A DNA stretch of 14,966 bases, taken from positions 1 through 14,966 of the forward strand of contig NZ_CALJRX010000144.1 of NCBI RefSeq assembly GCF_937976265.1. The letters are read 5' to 3'. The DNA is from an uncultured Haemophilus sp. (GTDB taxonomy: Bacteria; Pseudomonadota; Gammaproteobacteria; Enterobacterales; Pasteurellaceae). Shown here in pieces: positions 6,446-12,677 of the stretch. Positions within the stretch are counted from its first letter, which is position 1; the number at the start of each line of letters is the position of its first letter. The notes under the pieces were generated by a model, which worked only from the letters and a program-made list of their open reading frames with translations, had not been told where the DNA came from and searched no databases. The translations under genes were made by a program, and so were the position numbers.

Positions 6446-7126
6446 ATGAAATTAACGCCCGAAATGTTAACCGGCAAATCTCGTGAACATTTGATCAATT
6501 TGCCTACACCTCATTCTCCAAATCATTTTTTGCAAGCTGAGGCAATGAAAGCGTTTCAAGGATTGCAGCAAAGTGCGGTCAAAAATGGCTTTAATTTGCA
6601 ACCCGCGAGTAGCTTTCGTGATTTTGAACGTCAACAACTCATTTGGAATGGTAAATTTAACGGTGAACGCAAGGTTCATGATGATGCGGGAAATCCATTA
6701 GATTTAGCGTCATTAGATGATTGGCAAAAAGCACAAGCCATTTTACGTTGGTCAGCGCTTCCCGGTGGCAGTCGTCATCATTGGGGAACAGAAATCGATA
6801 TTTTTGATCCTGATCTTTTGCCTCAAGGTCAATCTTTACAACTTGAACCTTGGGAATATGAAAAGGGTGGCTATTTCTTTGAATTGAGTGAATTTCTTAC
6901 TGAAAATCTACCGCACTTTGATTTTGTTTTGCCATTTATCAGCCAACCAGAAGGTAAAAAAATCGGCCGAGAGCCTTGGCATATTAGCTATTTACCGTTG
7001 GCAGAGCAGGCATCACGATTATTTACGCCAGATGTGCTATTGCAGGTTTGGCAGCATGAAATCGTGGCTGGAAAAGAAACGTTAATTGAACATTTACCAG
7101 AGATTTTTGAGCAATATGTGGTTTAA
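6446..7126 (+). CDS. M15-family (LAS-type) peptidase, D-alanyl-D-alanine carboxypeptidase-like
   Basis: This 226-residue protein carries the metal site of LAS peptidases (VanY/LdcB group, M15). It has SRHHWGTEID at 109-118, giving S109, H111 and D118, and EPWHISY at 176-182, giving probable base E176 and third zinc ligand H179. SSFRD at 55-59 supplies the conserved arginine. Relatives cut D-Ala or D-amino-acid ends of cell-wall peptides. No signal peptide is seen, so the copy as written is cytosolic, which would suit recycling of muropeptides rather than attack on the sacculus. The ATG comes one base after the dapE stop (TAA-g-ATG), which points to translational coupling with a gene that also serves diaminopimelate and cell-wall metabolism. 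The substrate is an inference. Confidence 0.85.
   Translation: MKLTPEMLTGKSREHLINLPTPHSPNHFLQAEAMKAFQGLQQSAVKNGFNLQPASSFRDFERQQLIWNGKFNGERKVHDDAGNPLDLASLDDWQKAQAILRWSALPGGSRHHWGTEIDIFDPDLLPQGQSLQLEPWEYEKGGYFFELSEFLTENLPHFDFVLPFISQPEGKKIGREPWHISYLPLAEQASRLFTPDVLLQVWQHEIVAGKETLIEHLPEIFEQYVV
6571..6579 (+). repeat. DNA uptake signal sequence
   Basis: Perfect AAGTGCGGT followed by the preferred A-rich flank (CAAAAAT), inside the M15 peptidase gene. Confidence 0.92.
6910..6918 (-). repeat. DNA uptake signal sequence
   Basis: Perfect ACCGCACTT in the M15 peptidase gene, the second in this gene and in the opposite orientation. Confidence 0.9.
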
Positions 7127-7127
7127 C

Positions 7128-7157
7128 AAAAAACGCAGCAAGTCGCTGCGTTTTTTT
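7128..7157. terminator. Bidirectional terminator between the M15 peptidase gene and rapZ
   Basis: AAAAAACGCAGC pairs with GCTGCGTTTTTT around an AAGTC loop. A on one side and T on the other provide a U-tract for both converging transcripts. The + gene ends at 7126 and the - gene at 7167. Confidence 0.9.
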
Positions 7158-7166
7158 ATGGTTTGA

Positions 7167-8024
7167 TTAATTCTTTTTATTCTTTTCCAAGGATTTATGC
7201 AGAATCTTCACATTCTTACCTTTAGCTTGGAAATATTCACCAATTTGTTGAGCGATATAAACAGAACGATGTTTACCACCCGTACAACCGATGGCAATGG
7301 TGAGATAGCTTCGATTATTTTGCTCTAACATCGGTAACCACGTTTCAATGTAATTACGCGTTTGGTAGATAAAATTATTCACTTCATCATGCGCAAGTAA
7401 AAATTGCGCAACAGGTTCATCAAGCCCTGTCATTGGACGAAGTTCAGGATTCCAGTGTGGGTTAGGTAGAAAACGCACATCGAAAACATAATCGGCATCA
7501 AGCGGAATGCCATATTTAAAGCCAAACGACTCAACCACGATCTTCAGTTCTTTATCTGTATTACCGCGTAAAACTTCTCTTAAACGTTCAGATAACGCAT
7601 GAGTGGAAAGTGACGCAGTATCAATAACAAAATTAGCATGTTGAATTAAAGGCTCAAGTTGCTGATATTCTAAATCAATCGCTGATTCAAGTGGGAGATC
7701 TTGTGCTGAAAGGGGATGAAGACGACGTGAATCGCTGTAACGACGAATAAGTGTGCTGCGATCACTGTCCAGAAAGATGATTTTGACGGAATAAGTAGCT
7801 TGAATATCTGTCAGGATTTTGTCTAAATCAGCACTTGAATGAGGAAGATTTCGAATATCAAGGCTGATCGCAACAGCCGTTTGAGTGTTGGCAAGAATTT
7901 GCGTGAGTTGAGGAAGTAAATTGAGGGGAAGATTATCCACGCAATAATAGCCCATATCTTCCAAGGCTCGTAATGCGACAGATTTCCCCGCGCCGGAGCG
8001 ACCGCTGATAATAATAATTTCCAT
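7167..8024 (-). CDS. rapZ: RNase adapter protein RapZ
   Basis: RapZ is an RNA-binding P-loop protein. In E. coli it delivers the sRNA GlmZ to RNase E and so tunes glucosamine-6-phosphate synthase; whether that circuit exists here is unknown. The 285 residues match the family length. Visible features are a Walker A GRSGAGKS at 8-15, FLDSDRSTLIRRYSDSRRLHPL-type central block split over two halves, the KYGIPLDADYVFDVRFLPNP segment of the C-terminal half, GCTGGKHRS at 246-254, and a lysine-rich tail. The start has AAGGAATC upstream. It is the last gene of the lptC-lptA-lptB-ptsN-rapZ run. In E. coli npr follows rapZ, but here a terminator does. Confidence 0.96.
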   Translation of the reverse strand: MEIIIISGRSGAGKSVALRALEDMGYYCVDNLPLNLLPQLTQILANTQTAVAISLDIRNLPHSSADLDKILTDIQATYSVKIIFLDSDRSTLIRRYSDSRRLHPLSAQDLPLESAIDLEYQQLEPLIQHANFVIDTASLSTHALSERLREVLRGNTDKELKIVVESFGFKYGIPLDADYVFDVRFLPNPHWNPELRPMTGLDEPVAQFLLAHDEVNNFIYQTRNYIETWLPMLEQNNRSYLTIAIGCTGGKHRSVYIAQQIGEYFQAKGKNVKILHKSLEKNKKN

Positions 8025-8055
8025 CTGCGTGATTCCTTATGGTTGGTAGGTTAGG

Positions 8056-8574
8056 TTATACCTCTTGAGGTTCAATATTATCTAAATTTGTGTCATCCTC
8101 AGATTCCTCTGAATGATCGGCACATTCAAAAATTTGCCAAATTTCATCCGCACTTTGTGCTGAACGAAGTTGTTTAATTAAGTTTTTATCCGTTAATTTT
8201 TCATTGAGTTCTGCGAGAACAGGAATATATTCTTGGCAGAGATTTTCAGGTACAAGCACAGCAAAAACGATATCCACGGGTTTATTATCAGCCGCATCAT
8301 ATTCGACTGGCGTTTCTAATTGCATAAATACCGTTAGGATTTTATCTGAGGCTGTTGCAGGTAACTTGGCTTTAGGCATGGCGACACCATTGCCTAATCC
8401 TGAATTACCTAATTTTTCCCGTTCAAACAAACATTCAAAACATGCTTGTTCACCATTTTCGCAGTGAAGTTTTTCCACAACGAACGCGGCAATGGATTCA
8501 AATAATCGTTTCTTGCTAGAAAAAGCAACCCCCTGACGAATATCATCAGGGGAGAGCAGAGTCGTAAATTTCAT
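8056..8574 (-). CDS. ptsN: PTS IIA-like nitrogen regulatory protein, lacking the active-site histidine
   Basis: This 172-residue PtsN (EIIA-Ntr) family protein is cytosolic; in enterobacteria it is phosphorylated by NPr on one histidine and regulates potassium uptake and other partners. The N-terminus LLSPDDIRQGVAFSSKKRLFE and the LGNSGLGNGVAMPKAKL segment fix the family. In the usual motif (IPHGKL or IPHAKL) the phosphorylated residue is histidine. Here it is K68, read directly from the AAA codon at 8371-8373 on the complement. An acidic tail of about 20 residues (SEESEDDTNLDNIEPQEV) extends beyond typical PtsN length (about 160). The gene starts three bases after the lptB stop with no clear ribosome site, so coupling is likely. 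The family is certain, but a phosphotransfer role is doubtful. Confidence 0.93.
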   Translation of the reverse strand: MKFTTLLSPDDIRQGVAFSSKKRLFESIAAFVVEKLHCENGEQACFECLFEREKLGNSGLGNGVAMPKAKLPATASDKILTVFMQLETPVEYDAADNKPVDIVFAVLVPENLCQEYIPVLAELNEKLTDKNLIKQLRSAQSADEIWQIFECADHSEESEDDTNLDNIEPQEV

Positions 8575-8577
8575 CGG

Positions 8578-9303
8578 TTATAGTTTAAATTGTTCGCCTA
8601 AATAGACACGTTTAACGTGCTCATCATTCATGACTTCTTCCGGAGTGCCGGTCGCGATAATTTTTCCTTCGCCAACAATGTAAGCGCGTTCACAGACATC
8701 AAGGGTTTCGCGAACGTTATGGTCGGTAATTAACACGCCTAAGCCACGATTACGGAGATCCGTGATGATTTTCTTAATATCCGTGACCGAAATAGGATCC
8801 ACACCCGCAAAAGGTTCATCTAATAAAATAAATTTTGGATTTGCTGCTAAGGCGCGCGCAATTTCCACACGACGACGTTCACCACCAGAAAGAGATTGTC
8901 CCAGGCTATCACGAATATGGCTAATATTGAACTCATCAATTAACTCATCCGCTCTCTCTCTGCGTTGTTCTGCAGTGAGATCTTTACGAATTTCTAATAC
9001 CGCCATAAGGTTTTCATACACCGTTAAACGACGGAAAATAGAGGCTTCTTGTGGTAAATAGCCAATTCCTCGACGTGCACGTTCATGCATAGGCAATACG
9101 CTAATATCATCGCCATCAATGGTGATTTTTCCCTGATCGTGACGCACTAAACCAACGACCATGTAGAAAGTGGTGGTTTTACCCGCACCATTTGGACCTA
9201 GTAGGCCAACAATCTCATTGGAGTTTACCGTTAAACTCACATCAGAAACCACTTTTCGGCTTTTATAGCTTTTTGCGAGGAATTCAGCTTGTAATACAGA
9301 CAT
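8578..9303 (-). CDS. lptB: LPS export ABC transporter ATPase LptB
   Basis: LptB is the cytosolic ATPase that, as a dimer with LptFG, pulls lipopolysaccharide or lipooligosaccharide from the inner membrane into the LptC-LptA bridge. The 241 residues equal the E. coli length. The motifs are in order: Walker A GPNGAGKT (36-43), a Q-loop at PQEASIF, signature LSGGE (138-142), Walker B FILLDE (158-163) and the switch histidine H195 in ITDHN. The gene begins three bases after the lptA stop. The next gene is ptsN. In enterobacteria rpoN and hpf lie between these two, but they are absent here. Confidence 0.98.
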   Translation of the reverse strand: MSVLQAEFLAKSYKSRKVVSDVSLTVNSNEIVGLLGPNGAGKTTTFYMVVGLVRHDQGKITIDGDDISVLPMHERARRGIGYLPQEASIFRRLTVYENLMAVLEIRKDLTAEQRRERADELIDEFNISHIRDSLGQSLSGGERRRVEIARALAANPKFILLDEPFAGVDPISVTDIKKIITDLRNRGLGVLITDHNVRETLDVCERAYIVGEGKIIATGTPEEVMNDEHVKRVYLGEQFKL

Positions 9304-9306
9304 CGG

Positions 9307-9825
9307 TTATTTTTTACCTTTTTGTTGTAATTGGGTCGGGATTAAAACGGTTTGCACGCGTGATTTTCCATTACCATTGGCTTTTAACTGTTGTTTTTTC
9401 ACATCATAAGTGATGCGTTCACTGTTAATTTTGCTATCCAATTGTTTTAATTCGGCATTACCAGTTAAGGTTAAGAATTCAGTGCCTAAATCGTAGTGAA
9501 CTTTATTCGCTTTACCGTCAACAGGTTTACCATCATCAAGCTGCTGGTGGAAGGTAACAGGGTTACCAAAGGCTTCGACGGTTTCTTTTTTGCCTGAATT
9601 TTCTGGCGGACGAGTAATAACCACTTTATTGGCTTTAATCAAAATGGAACCTTGCGTAATCACAACGTTATCGGTAAAGGTTACCACGCTGTTTTCCATA
9701 TCTAAAGATTGATTATCTGAGACAATATTAATTGGTTTATTGGTATCGTCTTTTAACGCAAAAGCAGACAAAGAAGTCATCATTAACGCCGTTAAAAGCA
9801 GAATTTTATTGTTTGTTGATTTCAT
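9307..9825 (-). CDS. lptA: LPS transport periplasmic protein LptA
   Basis: LptA polymerises into the beta-jellyroll bridge that carries LPS across the periplasm between LptC and LptD. The 172-residue protein has a signal peptide ending at SAFA (residue 23), then the OstA-type repeats: NSVVTFTDNVVITQGS and ANKVHYDLGTEFLTLTGNAEL show the strand-turn pattern. The basic tail (QLQQKGKK) is normal for the family. The start ATG lies 20 bases inside the end of lptC, so the two are translationally coupled. It belongs to the same operon as lptC and lptB. Confidence 0.96.
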   Translation of the reverse strand: MKSTNNKILLLTALMMTSLSAFALKDDTNKPINIVSDNQSLDMENSVVTFTDNVVITQGSILIKANKVVITRPPENSGKKETVEAFGNPVTFHQQLDDGKPVDGKANKVHYDLGTEFLTLTGNAELKQLDSKINSERITYDVKKQQLKANGNGKSRVQTVLIPTQLQQKGKK

Positions 9826-10414
9826 AATATGTTTTTACCTGTTCCTTTAGAGTTGCAACTTGCTGACGTAAATTTCCGACCAACTTCAATCCACTCGAGT
9901 TAAAGTTTAATCCGTTAATTTTTACTTGTGTATCGGAAGTAATGTCTTGTGTTTTTAAATTAATCACTGCGGCTTCTGTCTCAACACGTTGTAGGCGAGA
10001 TAAAGGATCAAGACTCTCGACAACCACGTCGCCTTCAAGATAGAGCATTTGATCTTTTGTTAATTTTGCCTTTTTCGCACTGATCTTCCAATTTTGTTTT
10101 TCTAATTGAATTTTATCGGTTTTATCTTCTTTGTCTTTATTATCTAAAGAGACATCAAAAAGATAGACTAACGGCGAAATAAAATCTGTATGACCATCTT
10201 GTGTGTAATATTCCACTTTGTCGGAAATCGCGAGATATTGCTTTTTGCCTTCAGGCGAGAATACGGTAGTTTCCATTTTATTACCAACGTATTCTGGGCT
10301 ATCAGGCTTTTTGATTAGGCTTTGTAAATCGCTATGATCTTGATTAAGCGAATAATACCAGCCTAATAAAGCCAGGGCGATGATACCTAAAATAATATTC
10401 CAACGAATATTCAT
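9806..10414 (-). CDS. lptC: LPS export protein LptC
   Basis: LptC is the bitopic inner-membrane partner of LptBFG that hands LPS to LptA. From ATG 10412-10414 it is 202 residues (E. coli 191), with one N-terminal transmembrane helix at about residues 5-22 (WNIILGIIALALLGWYYSL) and a periplasmic jellyroll domain. A frame extends upstream to a TTG at 10471, but I prefer the ATG because it has an AAGGAAAG site on the minus strand and puts the membrane anchor at the normal place. It is the first gene of the lpt operon here. The kdsD-kdsC genes that precede it in enterobacteria are not in this window. Confidence 0.94.
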   Translation of the reverse strand: MNIRWNIILGIIALALLGWYYSLNQDHSDLQSLIKKPDSPEYVGNKMETTVFSPEGKKQYLAISDKVEYYTQDGHTDFISPLVYLFDVSLDNKDKEDKTDKIQLEKQNWKISAKKAKLTKDQMLYLEGDVVVESLDPLSRLQRVETEAAVINLKTQDITSDTQVKINGLNFNSSGLKLVGNLRQQVATLKEQVKTYYEINKQ

Positions 10415-10448
10415 AAATAACGTTCTTTCCTTCTTAAAAGGGTAACTA

Positions 10449-10454
10449 ATCATA
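10449..10454 (-). promoter_or_regulatory. Candidate extended -10 promoter of the lptC operon
   Basis: On the minus strand TG-C-TATGAT forms an extended -10 (TATGAT at 10449-10454), 35 bases before the lptC ATG. No good -35 is seen. An uptake signal lies just upstream, at 10471-10479. Confidence 0.35.
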
Positions 10455-10470
10455 GCACTTTTTTGACACA

Positions 10471-10479
10471 AAGTGCGGT
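10471..10479 (+). repeat. DNA uptake signal sequence
   Basis: Perfect AAGTGCGGT with a preferred CAAAAAT flank, in the gap between darP and lptC. It ends the 3.5 kb stretch that has no perfect uptake signal. Confidence 0.92.
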
Positions 10480-10495
10480 CAAAAATAGTCGTATT

Positions 10496-11032
10496 TTAGT
10501 CTTCTAAAAAGAGTGTTTTTAAGATTTGATAAATCTCACGATAAGCTTTTGACGGCTTATTTTGTTCCTTCTCTTTTTGTGCTGCACGAATTAAATTACG
10601 TAATTGTTGGCGATCTGCAGAAGGATGTTCATTTAACAAATCAGTTAATGCTGCATCACCTTTCGCAACCAATTCATCACGTAAGATTTCCAATTTATGC
10701 AGCATCGCTTGCTGCTGATTATGTTTGTTTTCAATTTTTTCTAAAGCTTCACGAATAGGCTCTGCATCAATTGAACGTAAGAGTTTACCGATATATTGCA
10801 ATTGGCGACGACGCGCCTCTTTTTGTAGGCGTTGTGCTAATTCAATGGCATCTTTCAAGCTATCGTCTAGTGGAACCTTAGTCAGATTTGCTTTGGTTAA
10901 GTTCACCAATTTCTCGCCGAGCTGTTTTAAATCCTCAGCGTCGCGTTTGATTTCACTTTTACTTACCCAAATAATCTCTTCTTGGTCTTCATCTTCCCAA
11001 TCAAAGGCTTCTTTTTTCTTACGTTTTGCCAT
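10496..11032 (-). CDS. darP: Ribosome maturation factor DarP/YjgA
   Basis: This 178-residue highly charged helical protein is of the YjgA family, recently named DarP, which assists late assembly of the large ribosomal subunit. The opening AKRKKKEAFDWEDEDQEEIIWVSKSEIKRDAE is typical: a basic tip, an acidic patch, then the family signature (WVSKSE, KRDAE). Two long helices carry LAQRLQKEARRRQLQYIGKLLR and the terminal REIYQILK. Length matches E. coli (183). It is divergent from pmbA, an arrangement also found in E. coli. The stop codon lies 25 bases before the uptake signal upstream of lptC. Confidence 0.93.
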   Translation of the reverse strand: MAKRKKKEAFDWEDEDQEEIIWVSKSEIKRDAEDLKQLGEKLVNLTKANLTKVPLDDSLKDAIELAQRLQKEARRRQLQYIGKLLRSIDAEPIREALEKIENKHNQQQAMLHKLEILRDELVAKGDAALTDLLNEHPSADRQQLRNLIRAAQKEKEQNKPSKAYREIYQILKTLFLED

Positions 11033-11059
11033 TCTATTACCTTATGAAAAATTTGGTGC

Positions 11060-11065
11060 ATTTTA
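11060..11065 (-). promoter_or_regulatory. Candidate extended -10 promoter of darP
   Basis: The minus strand reads TG-C-TAAAAT, an extended -10, with TAAAAT at 11060-11065. A start near 11053 would give a leader of about 20 bases before the darP ATG, which is preceded by AAGGTA. The -35 is poor. Confidence 0.4.
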
Positions 11066-11120
11066 GCATAAACTTTCAAAATAAGATAAAATGGCGCAAA
11101 TTTTTAATAGGATTATCATC

Positions 11121-12476
11121 ATGAAAACAGCAGAAAATTTAACCGCACTTTTAAAATCTCAAGAGCAAACATTACGTGATGCAGTCAGTTTTGCGATTGA
11201 AACTGCGCAGAAAGCGGGGGCAACCGCCGAAGTCGGTGTGACAAAAGTGAGTGGTTTATCGGTTTCAACCCGTCTGCAAGAGATTGAAAATGTTGAATTT
11301 ACTAATGATGGGGCATTAGGCATTTCTGTTTATTTAGGCCAACAAAAAGGCAATGCATCTACCTCAGATTTAAGTGAAGAAGCAATTAAGAATACCGTTG
11401 AAGCAGCACTTGCTATTGCAAAATATACCTCACCAGATGATTGCACAGGGCTAGCCGATAAAGAACTCATGGCTTTTGAAGCGCCCGATTTAGCGCTTTA
11501 TCATGGGGCAAGTGTCGATGTCGAACAGGCTACAAAATTAGCTTTAGAAGCTGAAAAATCAGCGTTGGAATACGATGCTAAAATTGTAAATAGTAATGGC
11601 GCAAGCTTTAATTCACATACCGGCGTGCGTGTTTATGGTAATACACATGGCATGTTACAAAGTTACTTATCTAGCCGCTATTCTTTATCTTGTTCGGTGA
11701 TTGGTGGAGAACTAGATCAACTTGAAAATGACTACGAATATACGGTTTCACGTGAGTTTGATGATCTTTCTTCAGCGGATTGGGTAGGACAGAATTGTGC
11801 AAAAAAAGTGATTGCGCGTTTAAATCCACAAAAATTAACGACACGTGAAGTGCCGGTGATTTTCTTAAATGATGTGGCAACAGGATTAATTTCTCATTTA
11901 ACAGGCGCGATTAGTGGCGGCAGCTTATATCGCAAATCTAGTTTCTTGCTCGATCATCTTGGAAAACAAGTATTGCCAGATTGGTTCCAAATTAGTGAGC
12001 GTCCGCATTTGTTAAAACGTTTAGCCTCCACGCCTTTTGATAGCGAAGGGGTGCGAACACAGGATCTTGAAATTATTCAAGATGGCGTATTGCAAACCTA
12101 TTTGCTCACCAGTTATAGCGGTAGAAAAATGGGCATGCAAAGTACCGGTCATGCTGGCGGTATTCACAACTGGCTTGTGAAACCAAATTTAACGGGGGGA
12201 TTGACCGCACTTTTACGTCAAATGGGCACAGGTTTATTAGTGACAGATGTCATGGGGCAAGGCGTAAATATTGTGACGGGGGATTATTCCCGTGGCGCAG
12301 CAGGCTTCTGGGTAGAGAATGGCAAAATCCAATATCCAGTTGCTGAAATTACTATTGCCGGTCAATTGCAGGATATGTTGAAAAATATTGTAGCAGTAGC
12401 AGATGATGTTGAACATCGTTCCAATATTCAAACAGGTTCAATCTTGTTAGATAGGATGAAAATTTCAGGAAATTAA
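11121..12476 (+). CDS. pmbA: Metalloprotease subunit PmbA/TldE
   Basis: PmbA (TldE) partners TldD in a cytosolic protease that matures or degrades peptides such as microcin B17 and CcdA in E. coli; TldD supplies the zinc site. The start is ATG 11121, with AGGA upstream; an in-frame ATG at 11091 would add ten residues not typical of the family. The 451 residues match E. coli (450). Recognisable blocks are VSTRLQEIENVEFTNDGALG, the KYTSPDDCTGLADKEL region, STPFDSEGVRT, STGHAGGIHNW, and the C-terminal GDYSRGAAGFWVENG. Neither the HExxH-like motif of TldD nor tldD itself is seen nearby. Two uptake signals lie inside the gene. Confidence 0.96.
   Translation: MKTAENLTALLKSQEQTLRDAVSFAIETAQKAGATAEVGVTKVSGLSVSTRLQEIENVEFTNDGALGISVYLGQQKGNASTSDLSEEAIKNTVEAALAIAKYTSPDDCTGLADKELMAFEAPDLALYHGASVDVEQATKLALEAEKSALEYDAKIVNSNGASFNSHTGVRVYGNTHGMLQSYLSSRYSLSCSVIGGELDQLENDYEYTVSREFDDLSSADWVGQNCAKKVIARLNPQKLTTREVPVIFLNDVATGLISHLTGAISGGSLYRKSSFLLDHLGKQVLPDWFQISERPHLLKRLASTPFDSEGVRTQDLEIIQDGVLQTYLLTSYSGRKMGMQSTGHAGGIHNWLVKPNLTGGLTALLRQMGTGLLVTDVMGQGVNIVTGDYSRGAAGFWVENGKIQYPVAEITIAGQLQDMLKNIVAVADDVEHRSNIQTGSILLDRMKISGN
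11142..11150 (-). repeat. DNA uptake signal sequence
   Basis: Perfect ACCGCACTT in the first codons of pmbA, encoding T-A-L. Confidence 0.9.
12204..12212 (-). repeat. DNA uptake signal sequence
   Basis: Perfect ACCGCACTT late in pmbA, encoding T-A-L as in the earlier copy. Confidence 0.9.
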
Positions 12477-12489
12477 TAAATTTTAAAAA

Positions 12490-12504
12490 TGATAATAATT
12501 CTTA
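12490..12504. promoter_or_regulatory. Fur-box-like operator
   Basis: TGATAAT-A-ATTCTTA matches the 7-1-7 Fur consensus TGATAAT-N-ATTATCA at 12 of 14 symmetrical positions. It abuts the -35 hexamer of the promoter that follows, so bound Fur-iron would block RNA polymerase. No other match of this quality was found in the window. Confidence 0.7.
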
Positions 12505-12532
12505 TTGACATGTAATTTCTTTCTGCTACTAT
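12505..12532 (+). promoter_or_regulatory. Promoter of the predicted small RNA
   Basis: A perfect -35 TTGACA (12505-12510) lies 16 bases before TACTAT (12527-12532), with alternative -10 frames within three bases. Initiation near 12539 is expected. Confidence 0.7.
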
Positions 12533-12538
12533 ACGCAC

Positions 12539-12636
12539 ATCTGTTTAGCAGCGATTGCAGATTGCTCCAACAGGTAGAGTAGAAAGTAAATTCGTTAGGG
12601 TTAAAAAGGCTGAAGGTTTAAACTTCAGCCTTTTTT
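12539..12636 (+). ncRNA. Predicted Fur-regulated small RNA (possibly HrrF)
   Basis: This intergenic transcript unit is about 98 bases long and is bounded by a Fur-box-like operator, a promoter and a strong intrinsic terminator, with no ribosome site or open frame between. This layout is that of iron-starvation sRNAs such as RyhB. A Fur-repressed sRNA called HrrF has been described in nontypeable H. influenzae and relatives; I cannot confirm from memory that it lies between pmbA and hpt, so I leave the symbol empty. The body has a repeated GATTGC pair near its 5' end and a purine-rich single-stranded stretch (GTAGAGTAGAAAG), a plausible target-pairing region. The alternative reading is a leader of hpt with an attenuator. 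Confidence 0.65.
12603..12636 (+). terminator. Intrinsic terminator of the small RNA
   Basis: GGCTGAAG (12608-12615) and CTTCAGCC (12623-12630) form an 8-bp stem with loop GTTTAAA. Flanking A and T runs extend it, and six T residues follow. It stands 41 bases before hpt. Confidence 0.92.
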
Positions 12637-12677
12637 ATTGTAGAATACGCAAACGATTAAATTAAAAAGGAAAGACC

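Noticed and set aside
10415..10471. N-terminal extension of LptC from a TTG at 10471
   Set aside because: The ATG at 10414 has a better ribosome site and gives a normal LptC membrane anchor.
10453..10477. Hairpin formed by the uptake signal between darP and lptC as a terminator
   Set aside because: The GCACTTT/AAAGTGC stem is not followed by a T-tract on the minus strand.
10725..11066. 113-codon frame on the + strand opposite darP
   Set aside because: It is a shadow of darP with a serine- and arginine-rich composition and no ribosome site.
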